Source of the DNA: Eutrigla gurnardus
Taxonomy: Eukaryota > Chordata > Actinopteri > Perciformes > Triglidae
DNA: 64,000 nucleotides
Direction: 5' to 3'
NCBI GenBank assembly: GCA_963514095.1
Contig: OY741271.1
Coordinates: forward strand, 1,705,520-1,769,519
Numbering within the stretch: position 1 is the stretch's first letter; each line of letters opens with the position of its first letter. The notes under the pieces are model-generated. The model saw only the letters and a program-made list of their open reading frames with translations, did not search any database and was not told the DNA's origin. A program made the translations under genes and the position numbers. Positions 32,586-42,798 of the stretch are shown here, piece by piece.

Positions 32586-32867
32586 CCCAAAGTCTCGTAT
32601 AAATAAATATATATTGCGTTTTTTTTTAAGTAAATAAAGGAAAACGTCACACTTTGGCCGTTTGTGTCGTCTTGTTCTGCAATACATATATTAAATATTA
32701 ACATTTATTATTGTACGATTATTCATATTTCCTCTGCTTTTTCTTGCTCTCTCTCCTCTCGTCCCTTTGCGATTTGTCTTTCAGCGCAATGCATGATGGT
32801 AAAATTTGCTCGGCTAGTGACCATCGGCTGTACACTACTTTTCACGATGCATTGTGGGAAACTTTGA

Positions 32868-33167
32868 GTGCACTATATAGGGAATAGTAATGCTCACTAC
32901 ACATTCGGACACCCCTACAAAATGGCGAACTCCCTATATAGTGCACTATATAGCGTTCCGGAGGACACAAACGTCGAGAATGAGTCCGACTCAGACTGTG
33001 AGGAGACGGTCGTGGCGAAAAAAGCCAGGAAATTCCGCTTTCGCGACGAGTGGCTCCGCGAGTTCACCTGGCTGAGGTATTTCAGGCAGACGAATTCAAT
33101 GAACTGCAAATTCTGCTGTCGATACCCACAACATGCGGGAACAGTCGATTTCGGTGTGCGCTCCTAA
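32868..33167 (+). pseudogene. hAT-type transposase N-terminal zinc-finger fragment
   Basis: The frame carries a polar acidic stretch (NESDSDCEETV), a KKARKFRF basic patch, then RDEWLREFTWLRYF and CKFCCRYPQHAG. A W-LRY followed by a CxxC block resembles the N-terminal zinc finger seen in hAT-derived ZNF862-like and related proteins. It stops at 33167 with nothing of the catalytic domain. It lies inside the terminal repeats of the 31705-33244 element, which supports a transposase origin. The first part of the frame overlaps MITE-like sequence, so the true start is probably at the Met near 32922. Confidence 0.55.
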
Positions 33168-33258
33168 ATTTTCTGCTTGCGCCCCTAAAATTTTAAGTTA
33201 GGGGCCACTGTGCTCCTAGTGAAAAATGTTAGTCTGGAGCCCTGTCTTATGTACATCG

Positions 33259-33746
33259 TGTTATGCACCTGGCCTAGGGGTGCCAGGCTACACAACAAAA
33301 AAAGGTGGGAGACAAGTTTTCCAAACAAATTAAGTGTTTATTAAATAAACCAATTTAAGTGGTCAAATCATGATTCAAAATATGGGATGTGGGAGTCAGT
33401 AAATCAGTAGTGTAGAGTGTATATGCATGAGCGGATTATGTGTGTGTGTGTTGTTTCAACAGAAGTGTTGAAAGGTGTGCATGGCTGCGGAGCTGAATAG
33501 GAAATGAAAAGAACAGAGAGGGAAGGACTGGGGAAGCAGGCCCTTATAAGGCGTTGGCACCCGGGCCCAGGTGCACGCCAATTGAGGCCAATCAATTATG
33601 TCACTGCTCCCCAGTCCTAGAAACAATTAGAAAACAGAATGAAATAGGGGACAAAGCAAACCACCAACCAACCATAACCAATAAACATAGAACCTAAGAG
33701 TGAACAACAAACTACTATAAGACACAATATACAGGGAACCGTCACA
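33259..33746 (-). repeat. 3' LTR of the Gmr1-type element
   Basis: It reads TGTGACGG at its minus-strand start and ends in CA (plus-strand TGTTATGC at 33259). It matches the 5' LTR along its length apart from a 62-bp segment (about 33617-33678) that the 5' LTR lacks, and a few substitutions. Confidence 0.9.
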
Positions 33747-33762
33747 CCCCCCCCCCCCCCCC
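33747..33762 (-). other. Polypurine tract
   Basis: Sixteen G residues on the minus strand abut the TGTGAC start of the 3' LTR, as expected for the primer of plus-strand DNA synthesis. Confidence 0.75.
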
Positions 33763-33964
33763 ATAAAGACGGGGTCCCAAAGGGATCACCGGCAACCCAT
33801 TTTACATTAGATAAATATACTACCTACTCTCTACCATACCAAACCTCTACTCCAATGGCCGCCTGCCCACTGCCACAGGCCTCCACCCCAGCACCCGGAT
33901 CCAAGGAAGCACTTTAAGGGGTGTAAGACCGACAGAGGTAAAAAGGACCAACGGAGACCGGACC

Positions 33965-35352
33965 TCAGTCATGAGGAGCCCGTGACAGCGCATCGGCCAC
34001 CACGTTCTCCGTCCCTTTAACATGACGAATGTCCAGGGTATAGGATTGCAGGAACAGTGACCATCTTATCAATCTCTGGTTTGGACACTGCAAAGAATGT
34101 AAGAAAGTCAGAGGGTTATGGTCTGTATAAATAACCAGGGGGGTACTACCGCCCACATAAACATCAAAATGTTGTAAAGCTAAAATCAAAGCCAATGCTT
34201 CCTTTTCAATGACCGAGTAATTTAGCTGGTAAGAGTTGAATTTCTTGGAATAGAAGCTAACAGGTTTATCTATGCCCAGGTTGTCCTCTTGCATTAGTAC
34301 GGCCCCCGCCCCCACATGACTAGCATCAGTGTAGACTTTGAACGGTCTGTCTAAGCGGGGAGCCGCAAGAACCGGAGCAGTACACAAGAGCTTTTTAGCC
34401 TGCTCAAATGCTTCTTGGCAAGCTGGTGACCAGAGAAACTGTTCCTTAGCCTTCAGCAGGTTAGTGAGAGGTGCCACAACTGTCGCAAAATTCCTACAGA
34501 AACTAAGATAGTAACCTATCAGACCAAGGTAACGCATGAGCTCTTTCTTTGTCGTTGGAACTGGATATTGCGCCACTGCCTGAACTTTGGCACCCACAGG
34601 ACACACTTGGCCCTGCCCAACCACTCGACCGAGGTAGGTCACAGTCGCCCTTGCAAACTCACACTTCGCAAGATTGACTGTGAGCCTAGCCTCCCTCAAG
34701 CGATTGAACAGTTCCTGAATGCGTTCCAAGTGACTCTCCCATTTGTCTGAATAAATTACAACATCGTTCAAATACACTGCACACCCCGGCATATCCCAAA
34801 TCACTTGATTCATCAGCCGCTGAAATGTAGCAGGTGCATTGCGAAGTCCGAACGGCATGACCTTGTAAGAATAAAGACCATTAGGTGTTATGAAAGCGGC
34901 AATCTCAATGCTCGTGCTGACAGAGGTACCTGCCAGTATCCCTTCAATAGATCAAATTTACTCACGAACTTTGCAGAGCCCACCTGATCAATACAATCTT
35001 CCATTCTGGGAAGTGGAAAAGAGTCGGGTTTAGTGACATTATTCACTTTACGAAAATCAGAACAAAAACGGAACGTTCCGTCTGGCTTGGGAACCAAAAT
35101 ACAAGGTGAAGCCCAACTGGATGCGCATGGCTCTGCAATGCCATTTGTTAACATGTAATCAACCTCGGCTTCCAAATAATTACGTTTATCTGCATTTACC
35201 CTGTAAAACCTCTGTTTTATTGGTTTCGCATCACCAATGTCAATGTCATGTTCGATTAAATGAGTACAACTCGGTGTATCACCAAATAAGCATGGAAACT
35301 CCTGGATTAATGCCGCCAGTTCCCTCCGGCCTGTTGCAGGTAAATGAGACAA
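33965..35352 (-). pseudogene. Gypsy reverse transcriptase and RNase H, frameshifted
   Basis: The first frame (35352-34888) holds the start of the reverse transcriptase: SSWASPCILVPKPDGT, FCSDFRKVNN and SKFDLLKGYWQVPL. A shift near 34905 moves to the second frame (34858-33965), with MPFGLRNAPATFQR, then VYLNDVVIYS where YLDD is expected, and YLGRVVGQG. The Asn codon of YLND is at 34766-34768. RNase H follows with VYTDASHVGAG, EKEALALILAL, IYTDHNPL and VADALSR. It reads until 33965, close to the polypurine tract. It is the last domain of the polyprotein, lying after the integrase. Confidence 0.9.
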
Positions 35353-35382
35353 CAGTGTATCGAGGCATGCAAGCGCCTTTTT

Positions 35383-36174
35383 TTAGAATTTTTTAGACGA
35401 CCATGCACCAATGCTGGATCTGGTGTACCCAACTGCATGAGCCAAGCCAACCTCTGGCTGCACACACAACACAGGTGTTTCAGAAGTGCATGAATAATAA
35501 GGTTTAAGCAAGTTCACATGGCAAAGTTGGGTTGGTTTCCTACGTTTAGGTGTTGAGATAATGTAATTTTGCTCAGAGATCTGCTTTACTACAGTATGTG
35601 GACCTGAGAATTTTGCCTGAAAGGGTGAAGTAACAATAGGAAGTAAAGCCAACACCTGGTCTCCAGGGCTAAACAACCGGAGCTCTGCTTTAGTGTCGTA
35701 CAACTGTTTCATCTTATCCTGGACTGATGCTAACTTTTCCTTAGCCAACAACCCAGCTGTGTAAAGCCGATGGCGGAAACCATTAACATAATCAATCAAA
35801 TTTTTGGGAGGCTGTGCCTCTATCCAATCGCCCGACAGTGCCGCCAAAGGACCTCTTACTGTATGAGCAAAAACCAACTCATTTGGACTAAACCCTGTGC
35901 TCTCCTGTGTTACCTCTCTAGCAGCAAGCATCAGCCAAGGCAGACCCTCTTCCCAATCTTTTCCCAGCTCTGTGCAGTAGGCGCGCAAGATAGCCTTTAG
36001 CGTTTGGTGAAATCGTTCCAAAGCCCCCTGACTCTGTGCATGGTAAGCAGAGCTTTGATTGTGGCGCACACGCAACTGCTTCAGACACTGGGAAAACATA
36101 TGAGAACAGAAATTGGATCCCTTATCAGATTGAATGACCAAAAATAGAAATAAATTGAGAAAGAGCACGCACAA
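35383..36174 (-). pseudogene. Gypsy integrase, core and C-terminal part
   Basis: SDKGSNF gives the second catalytic Asp, and GALERFHQTL gives the catalytic Glu. A C-terminal region follows with TGFSPNELVFA, FSPGDQVLALLP, FSGPHTVVKQ and LCHVNLLKPYY, typical of Ty3/Gypsy integrases. The N-terminal part with the zinc-binding domain and the first Asp lies in the preceding frame (36125-38155). A frame change at about 36130-36150 separates them. Confidence 0.9.
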
Positions 36175-38155
36175 CTGACCTAGTGGTAATAGTACGCAGA
36201 GGATACGCAGCAGGATAGCGAGTTGCCTGGCACATTACTGTTAACAAATACACTGCTCCAGATTTTGAGCGTGGTAGAGGACCTACACAGTCTATTATCA
36301 GATGTTCAAACGGCTGGCTAATGGCCGGAATTGGATACAATGGTGCTGGTTTCAACTTCTGATTAGGCTTGTCAGTTAACTGGCATGTATGACAAGTTTT
36401 GATAAATGCTGACACATCTCTCTTCATACGAGGCCAAAAAAAATGCCTAAGTAGCCTATCGTAAGTTTTTCTCACACCAGCATGTCCAGATTCATTATGT
36501 GCTACTTTTAACACTGACTGGCGAAGTTTCTCTGGCAACACAACCTGGAACACTGGTTCACCCACAAACCTTCCTTCATGTGGCAGCCATTTTCTCACCA
36601 ACAAGGAGTCCTGCAGAAAATACCCACAAGCACTGTCAAACAGCTCCTCCTCTGGCCGTACCAATGGAAATATCTCCTTCAGAGAGGCATCAGCCTGCTG
36701 TTCCTCAACCAGATCTGAACGAGTTATGGACAATGGAAAATCAGAAAGAGGTATTGAAAACTTTTCAGATACTTTAGTCTTAATTGAATCATTTGAATGA
36801 GATTTCTCTTTTAACTTAGCCATTGCACGGGTCACCGCACACGCTGTAAAAACCTCTGGGAAGTCACGTTCACATTCATCAGCTTCCCCCGTTACCAAGG
36901 GAACAGAGGTCACCACTGCCGGCGGCGGCGGGACCCCAGCCCAAACCTTAGCACCCACCAGATCATTGCCCAGGATCAGCGTCACACCTGGAATAGGCAG
37001 TGCTGGGCGCACAGCAAGCTTTGCTTCTCCCTGGAACAGTTCACATTTTAGGAGAACATTATGCAAGGGAACCAACAAAATATTCATGTCTATGCCCCGG
37101 ATAGGAACCTTGTCACCAGTGTCAGAAACATTAGTCAAAGGGAGAACACCAGCTTGAATGAATGAATCAAAAGCCCCAATGTCCCTCAAAATAGTTACTG
37201 GTACTTCTTCCCCACCCTGCACCAAAGACACAGACCCCTGCATGATAAATGGACGGTAAGAACTCAGAGCTACAACCGATGTATCCTTATTTGGACCGAA
37301 AGTAGGTGTAACACAAGTGGACACCGGACGAACTGGAGCGGCCGTAGCAGCCCCTTTTGGTTGCCAATGACCTGCCTTAAAATTTTTAGCCCCAGGAGAA
37401 TTTAACATGAAGCAATCTTTTTTCCAGTGCCCTGGTTTGCGACAGTAATTGCAAACCTTCCCCGGGTCATGCACATCACTACTGCTGTTGATGTTAGCTT
37501 TGGAAACGACAGGAAGAGGTTTGTTAAATCGGCCATGCGACTCACTGGCAGCAACATAATTGCCACCGCCCGCTTTAAACTCTCCACGGTGCGTTAAGAC
37601 GAAGTCATCAGCGAGCGCCGCTGCATCTGCTGCGTTGCGTACTTTCTGCTCACTGATATAAGTTGCCACACGAGCAGGAACAGAATTTTTGAACTGCTCC
37701 AAAATCATCAAATCATGTAAGCCTTCGAAACCTTCCACCTCCGAGGCGCTACACCAGCGGTTAAAGTTTGTAGTCAAATCACGTGCAAATTCCAAATGAC
37801 TTTGTTTGTCATGTTTCTTCCAAAATCGAAACCGCTGCCTATATGCCTCAGGAACGAGCTCGTATGACTTCAGCACCGCCGCCTTAACACGGGCATACTT
37901 TTGACTGTCAGCCACATTCATAGCCAAAAAAACCTCTTGCGCCCTACCTGTTAAGACGCACTGCAGCATCAATGTGCGCGCCGAGTCAGGCCAATTTACG
38001 TACCTCTGCCACCCTCTCGAACATGGCAAAGAATGCCTCAGGATCACGTTCGGAAAACTTGGGCACCAGACGTAGATTGCCATTAATGTCAAACCCCCCT
38101 GCGGACTGTTCTGCAGGTTCTGAAGACACTTGTGCCGCCGCTGAAATCTTACCAT
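36125..38155 (-). pseudogene. Gag C-terminal part, zinc knuckle, protease and integrase N-terminus
   Basis: After a short out-of-frame start, the real coding begins near 37990 with WPDSARTLMLQCVL and a helical Gag region resembling the SCAN-like Gag of Gmr1 elements. A CCHC knuckle follows (CNYCRKPGHWKKDC, about 37400-37450). The protease is recognisable from TILRDIGAFDSFI near 37180; the usual D-S/T-G is D-I-G here. The frame then runs to the integrase zinc-binding region (HNESGHAG and CHTCQ, about 36370-36510) and to the first core Asp in IIDCVGPLP. It stops after SIFG, where the next frame takes over. Confidence 0.85.
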
Positions 38156-38627
38156 CTCCTATCAAGTCCAATCTATTTTGCTCTACCTGCAACTTAGCCT
38201 GTTCTGTCTGCTGTTTCATTTTTTCAATAGCATACTCATTATCTAGCCTAAGTTTTTCCTGATCAGTTTGTAATTTAGCTTGCAAAATGATTAATTCTTT
38301 TTGTTGGTCGAACGTCAACCCTGACATAGCTACTGGTGAAGGCACCGCCGTTGCGACCCTTACTGCGGAAGCAAGAGACGCCTCCTCTTTCTTATCCCCT
38401 TCCTCAGTTGAAACCCCTGTACCAAAAAGCTCTCTTTTCAAGACTTCCAACAATGTCTCCTTTAACCTTTTATCACTCGGTTCAATTTGAAATCCAAATC
38501 GATCTGCAATGTTAAGCAATTGGTCTTTGGTGCATTGATTTAAGAGCTCCACAGAGGGAGACTGAACAACCTCATCTACTGTCACCATCCTGGGTATTGT
38601 GCGCTTTAAGAGCCTCCTAGCTGGCAA
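37986..38627 (-). pseudogene. Gag N-terminal part of the Gmr1-type element
   Basis: 213 codons start at Met 38627. Residues about 110-165 are rich in Lys, Glu and Gln with heptad-like leucines (QKELIILQAKLQ, YAIEKMKQQTEQ), so a coiled coil is likely. Near the end, LRLVPKFSERDPEAFFAMFE matches the start of SCAN-like Gag domains, after which the frame is lost at about 37995-38000. The remainder continues in the frame of 36125-38155. Together they give a Gag of roughly 400 residues ahead of the protease. Confidence 0.8.
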
Positions 38628-39363
38628 AAAAATAAAAAAAAAATATTAAGAAAACAAGCAAAATACAATACAAGTGCCCCTCTAGCCTATATAAACCCCA
38701 GCTAACTCCACCCTCTTCGTGTGCCGGTTGCGGTGGATTCCTATGCACTGAAGGCCACCGCAAAGGCCTAGCTCATACCAAAGGAGAGGAAGGGCAACCA
38801 GTAACTGGCGACCCGCATGCCCCCCTTAGCCGTGCCCCCGAGTCGAGATATTCAATACGAACCTCTCGCTACTGCCGCACCTGACGCACCTAGCCACCCC
38901 CCGGCCTAAACCCGCGAGCTATTTTTACCCAGGCAGCTAAGTGCACCTACCAGGGACACTCGTATTAAACAATAAGAGTACAAAATTAGAAACCAGCCAG
39001 GCAATTTTTATTTTAACTTAGCTGCACAACTACCAGGAATAAACAACTCCCCAACCGCACAAAATGAACCAAACAGCTACTGTACTGTAACTGAAATAAC
39101 CAAACCTAACCAAATTAACTCAAATCCAAACAGATTAATTCAACTCATAGCAATTAACTGCATCTCCCCAAAGTCCGAATAACAAGCATGTACCATTGCT
39201 TTGTCTACTCACCGGACTGTTGACCAAATAGAACGAAGGAACCCCCCGAAAAGATTCCCAAATGACGTCACTCCATTCACAAAACCACAGTGTGGCACAA
39301 ACCAATACAGGAGGGAGAGTAAATTGACGCTCCAAACTCACTGCACAAACAAATGACTTCTTA
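38628..39363 (-). other. 5' leader of the Gmr1-type element
   Basis: The untranslated stretch lies between the primer-binding site and the Gag start. It is C-rich on the plus strand around 38690-38930. No frame longer than about 70 codons is present and no motif is recognised. Confidence 0.6.
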
Positions 39364-39377
39364 CGGACGAGCCCCCA
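39364..39377 (-). other. Primer-binding site, tRNA-Pro type
   Basis: The minus strand reads TGGGGGCTCGTCCG two bases after the 5' LTR. This is identical over 14 bases to the tRNA-Pro primer-binding site known from murine leukaemia-type elements. Confidence 0.8.
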
Positions 39378-39379
39378 TT

Positions 39380-39806
39380 TGGTTAAGCACCTGGCCTAGG
39401 GGTGCCAGGCTACACAACAAAAAAAGGTGGGAGACAAGTTTTCCAAACAAATTAAGTGTTTATTAAATAAACCAATTTAAGTGTTCAAATCATGATTCAA
39501 AATATGGGATGTGGGAGTCAGTAAATCAGTAGTGTAGAGTGTATATGCATGAGTGGATTATGTGTGTGTGTGTTGTTTCAACAGAAGTGTTGAAAGGTGT
39601 GCATGGCTGCGGAGCTGAATAGGAAATGAAAAGAACAGAGAGGGAAGGACTGGGGAAGCAGGCCCTTATAAGGCGTTGGCACCCGGGCCCAGGTGCACGC
39701 CAATTGAGGCCAATCAATTATGTCACTGCTCCCCAGTCCAATAAACATAGAACCTAAGAGTGAACAACAAACTACTATAAAACACAATATACAGGGAACC
39801 GTCACA
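39380..39806 (-). repeat. 5' LTR of the Gmr1-type element
   Basis: It matches the 3' LTR but lacks about 62 bp and has a slightly altered inner end (TGGTTAAGC in place of TGTTATGC, plus strand). Few substitutions separate the LTRs, which argues for a fairly recent insertion despite the broken coding frames. Confidence 0.9.
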
Positions 39807-39810
39807 ATCG

Positions 39811-41477
39811 TCCAATGTAACTGACCTCATGTTTATTGTGTTATAAAACAAAACAAAGTATTAAATGATACATTAGTACTATGGAGCCATATAGTAATAT
39901 AATCAAAACAAAAGACTATAAAAAAGGATTTGCAGATTTTTTTATATAATTGTTTTTGCACCAATGAGACATCAATAATTTCACTTTGACTAAACAGAAT
40001 ATAATTTTAGATTTAGAGATCTATTTCTGAAATCAGAATTTAAAGGCACTCAATACGGAATTCAGAGCCAATCAATTGCCTCCACATGGTTCTCATGGCA
40101 GAGACGGCTGAGCCGATGGCTTGTAGCTAACGCTGCTAATGACGTTAACAGTGCAAATGGTCGCAATAATTCCTACAGAGCCAAGGCATGCCATAAAATG
40201 TACACGTCCGGCCAGCTGTGTAAACAAAACACAGAGAAGATCAGTAACAACACATACGGAGGGACAGTGAATCTTTCTCTGCTTAGTTAAACATTATTAT
40301 GCTATATCTGTACTTGAGTTGAGTCTATGCTAAAAGTGGCTAGAGATGGCTATAATGTAACTTTCCACTCAGGAAATTAGTTACTGATCAAAATAATTTG
40401 ATTATGATAAGTTCAAAATTGATTGTAGATATCTTTGATTAGAATTCTAAAGAGTCGAAAAGCAACTGTTGATATGTACAGTTGCTGTTACCGCTACTGA
40501 TGAAATGTTAAAAGGGCTCGCCATTCATCCACTGACTAAAACGTCAATGTTTCTTTATTCCCCCCAAAGTGTGCAGGTGGTGTTGATGGGGTGGCAGGCT
40601 TTCACTCATCAAAACATCATCAGATGGTAACAAAGATGCTTGATTACCCCTGCTGCACTTTCCATTTTCTATAATGGAACAATTAGTTGCGCTGTACGCT
40701 GCTTGTTTATCCACCCACTCGCCCCAAAATGGCAAAGATGGGAGTAATTGTGCACACTCACCTGCAGCCACTTAGAGGGAAGTCACAGGGACACATGGCT
40801 GGGAGACTCATTATTACATCAATCCTGTCTTCTTGTCTTTCACCACTGCAGGTATCACGCTTCCCAACACGACTTCAACTCTGCTCTCCACACATTTTAA
40901 ATAATCCACTGGTCCACTGACAGCTGACTGCTGCCTCGTATCACTGAAACCATGACCGGAAAACGAAAAGGGAATTTTCTCAGTACTAGAACATGCTCAG
41001 GATTTTCAAAGTCAATTTCAAAAGAGCAGAGAATTCTAATGCGACAATAGATATGTTTTATTATTACTTCCCATATTGTAGGTCATGCCAAGTTAAATAA
41101 ATGTGGTCAGACAATGGAAACAGAAGGATGTGGTGCTGTTGGTGTGGAACTTGCACTGCAATCATCAGTTGATCAGTTGAAGACTGGTTGTCAAAATGGA
41201 GACCAATAGATGAACACAGCTTGACAGAAGCCCATTTTCTCCCATATTCAAATGAACTTTGGACTCACGCGGGTCAAAAACGAAAGGTGTTTAGATGAAT
41301 GTGGGTGTCACTGGCTTCTTTCACTGTTGTTGATGGAGCCGGTCGCCTCCAGACTCCATGGGGGGTCTATGAAAAATGTGAACCGGCTCCCCCTGCTCCC
41401 TGGTCCAAACAAGTTGGTGTATGCAATAGACTAAAGACATATTATTCATACATTGATTAATTAAAACTTCTTAAAAT
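39811..41477. other. No gene seen; single-copy-looking DNA
   Basis: Only short frames without motifs occur. No transposon termini were identified between the Gypsy element and the L2 fragment at 41478. Confidence 0.4.
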
Positions 41478-41606
41478 GTATAAGAAGGCTCTCCTTATTG
41501 CCAGAGCAGCCTAATACTCATCTTTAATTGAGGAAAATAAAAACAACCCTAGATTTCTTTTCAGTACCGTAGCAAGGCTGACAAAGAGTCAACAGCTCTA
41601 CTAGGC
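41478..41606 (+). mobile_element. L2-type LINE coding fragment
   Basis: The translation includes NNPRFLFSTVARLTKSQ, a block conserved upstream of the reverse transcriptase in L2/CR1-type LINEs. It is cut on its right by the LTR fragment at 41607. Confidence 0.65.
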
Positions 41607-41905
41607 TGTCAGGCCTGGACTAAAAGGAGGACTCAGATGCAGGGCAGAGGCAATATTCAACACTTTTATTCTGAATCTTTGGCTTTCAACACAGAGAGAC
41701 AAATAAATAGGCTATGAAACCTTAACCCGACTGTATTACCAGAGCAAGAGAAAACAAAGAAATCAAAATCGCTCCAAAAGGGAGGAAAACAGAGGCTAAA
41801 TCATTGAACTACACTAAGAGACAAAGAAACCAAAATCACTCCAATAGGGAGGAAAACAAACAGCTAACAGAAAACGAGAGCGGATCTGCACTATTTCCGT
41901 CACAT
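41607..41905 (-). mobile_element. LTR fragment, inverse copy of the 857-2068 solo LTR
   Basis: It begins TGTCAGGCCTGGAC and follows the reverse complement of the 3' half of the LTR at 857-2068, including the AATAAAAG region and the GGGAGGAAAACA blocks. One 50-bp block (AAACAAAGAAATCAAAATCGC-type text) appears twice. Similarity fades after about 41900, so the rest of the LTR is missing. Confidence 0.7.
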
Positions 41906-41989
41906 CAGAAACTCACTGTCAACAAAAGCAGTGGTACTGTATTTCAATGCTATTATCATGTCATACCTGTCATACTGTTTGACTAGCTG

Positions 41990-42175
41990 AGCACAAGCCT
42001 CTTAAACAACACTAAAATCTGAACAAGTTGTCTATCATCAGGCTGTGAAAGTACTGGACAAGAAGTAAAATACTCATCATCATTGTCACAGTATTACAAA
42101 TGACAATTTACTGAGCTGGGACAACTTCGTTAAATTCAAAGATGCCTGTCTCACTTATAAGATCCTGCATGGCTC
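41990..42175 (+). mobile_element. LINE C-terminal fragment, CR1-like
   Basis: The broken translation reads AVKVLDKK, then LLSWDNFVKFKDACLTYKIL and HGSPP. It parallels the end of the CR1-like ORF at 13860-14010 (KVLDQKP, LLSWEDVIKYRN, FKILHGLAPP). A C-run at 42177-42187 follows. Confidence 0.6.
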
Positions 42176-42798
42176 CCCCCCCCGCCTGACAGGCATACCA
42201 GGGGCCCGTTCAAGAAACTAGGTTTTAATAATAATAATAATACATTTATTTTGTATAGCGCTTTTCAAAGGATCTCAAAGACACTTTACATGTACGGTTA
42301 AAAATCAATACATTTAAAACAAGTACTATTAAACACAGGGAGGCTACAAGTGAGTGCATTAAAACAAGCAGGCTATTCTTAAGAGGTAAGTTAAAAAGAT
42401 GTACTGTGAAGTTATAAAACGGTTAAAAACAAGTAATATAAAGTTATAAAATGGTTTAAAAGCAGGCACGTTTTAAAAACAAGTTTGTGATGCAATACAG
42501 ATGAAGTAGTGGATTAAGGGGGGTTGAAGGCAATTCTGAAGAGGTGGGTTTTGATGAGTGTTTTTAAGGTGGTCTGGTCGGTGCAGGCTCGGATGTGTGG
42601 GGGTAGTGAGTTCCAGAGGGAGGGGGCAGCAATTGAGAAGGCTCCCAGGTACGGTGCTTGGTCCTGACAGGTGGGGAGAGGAGGTTTGTGTCCGAGGAGC
42701 GAAGGTTACGGGGGGGAAAGTGGTGGTGGAGCAGGTCGGTGAGGTAGAAAGGGGCCTGGTTGTGGAGGGCTTTGTGGGTGAGGAGGAGTACTTTGTAT

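Larger units (their letters stand above)
31705..33244 (+). mobile_element. hAT transposon remnant with perfect 8-bp duplication
   Basis: The ends are CAGGGCTCCAGACT and AGTCTGGAGCCCTG, a 14-bp perfect inverted repeat. TCTTATGT flanks both sides (31697-31704 and 33245-33252). The 1540-bp body contains a GC-rich duplicated block, further short inverted CTATATAGGGA motifs (31838-31875 and 32870-32955) that look like nested MITE ends, and a transposase-like zinc-finger fragment near the right end. A related element begins at 63084. Confidence 0.9.
33255..39810 (-). mobile_element. Gmr1-type Ty3/Gypsy LTR retrotransposon, complete but decayed
   Basis: The element is on the minus strand between direct ATCG duplications (33255-33258 and 39807-39810). 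The two LTRs are 33259-33746 (3' LTR) and 39380-39806 (5' LTR). A 14-base match to a tRNA-Pro 3' end follows the 5' LTR, and a 16-G tract precedes the 3' LTR. Coding order on the minus strand is Gag, zinc knuckle, protease, integrase, reverse transcriptase, RNase H. Integrase ahead of reverse transcriptase is the copia-like order known for the Gmr1 group of Gypsy elements. At least three frameshifts and altered catalytic residues make this copy inactive. It inserted about 10 bp beyond the right end of the hAT element 31705-33244. Confidence 0.9.

Noticed and set aside
32330..32704. Overlapping frames of up to 124 codons on both strands
   Set aside because: They cover the GC-rich tandem block in all phases; composition explains the openness.
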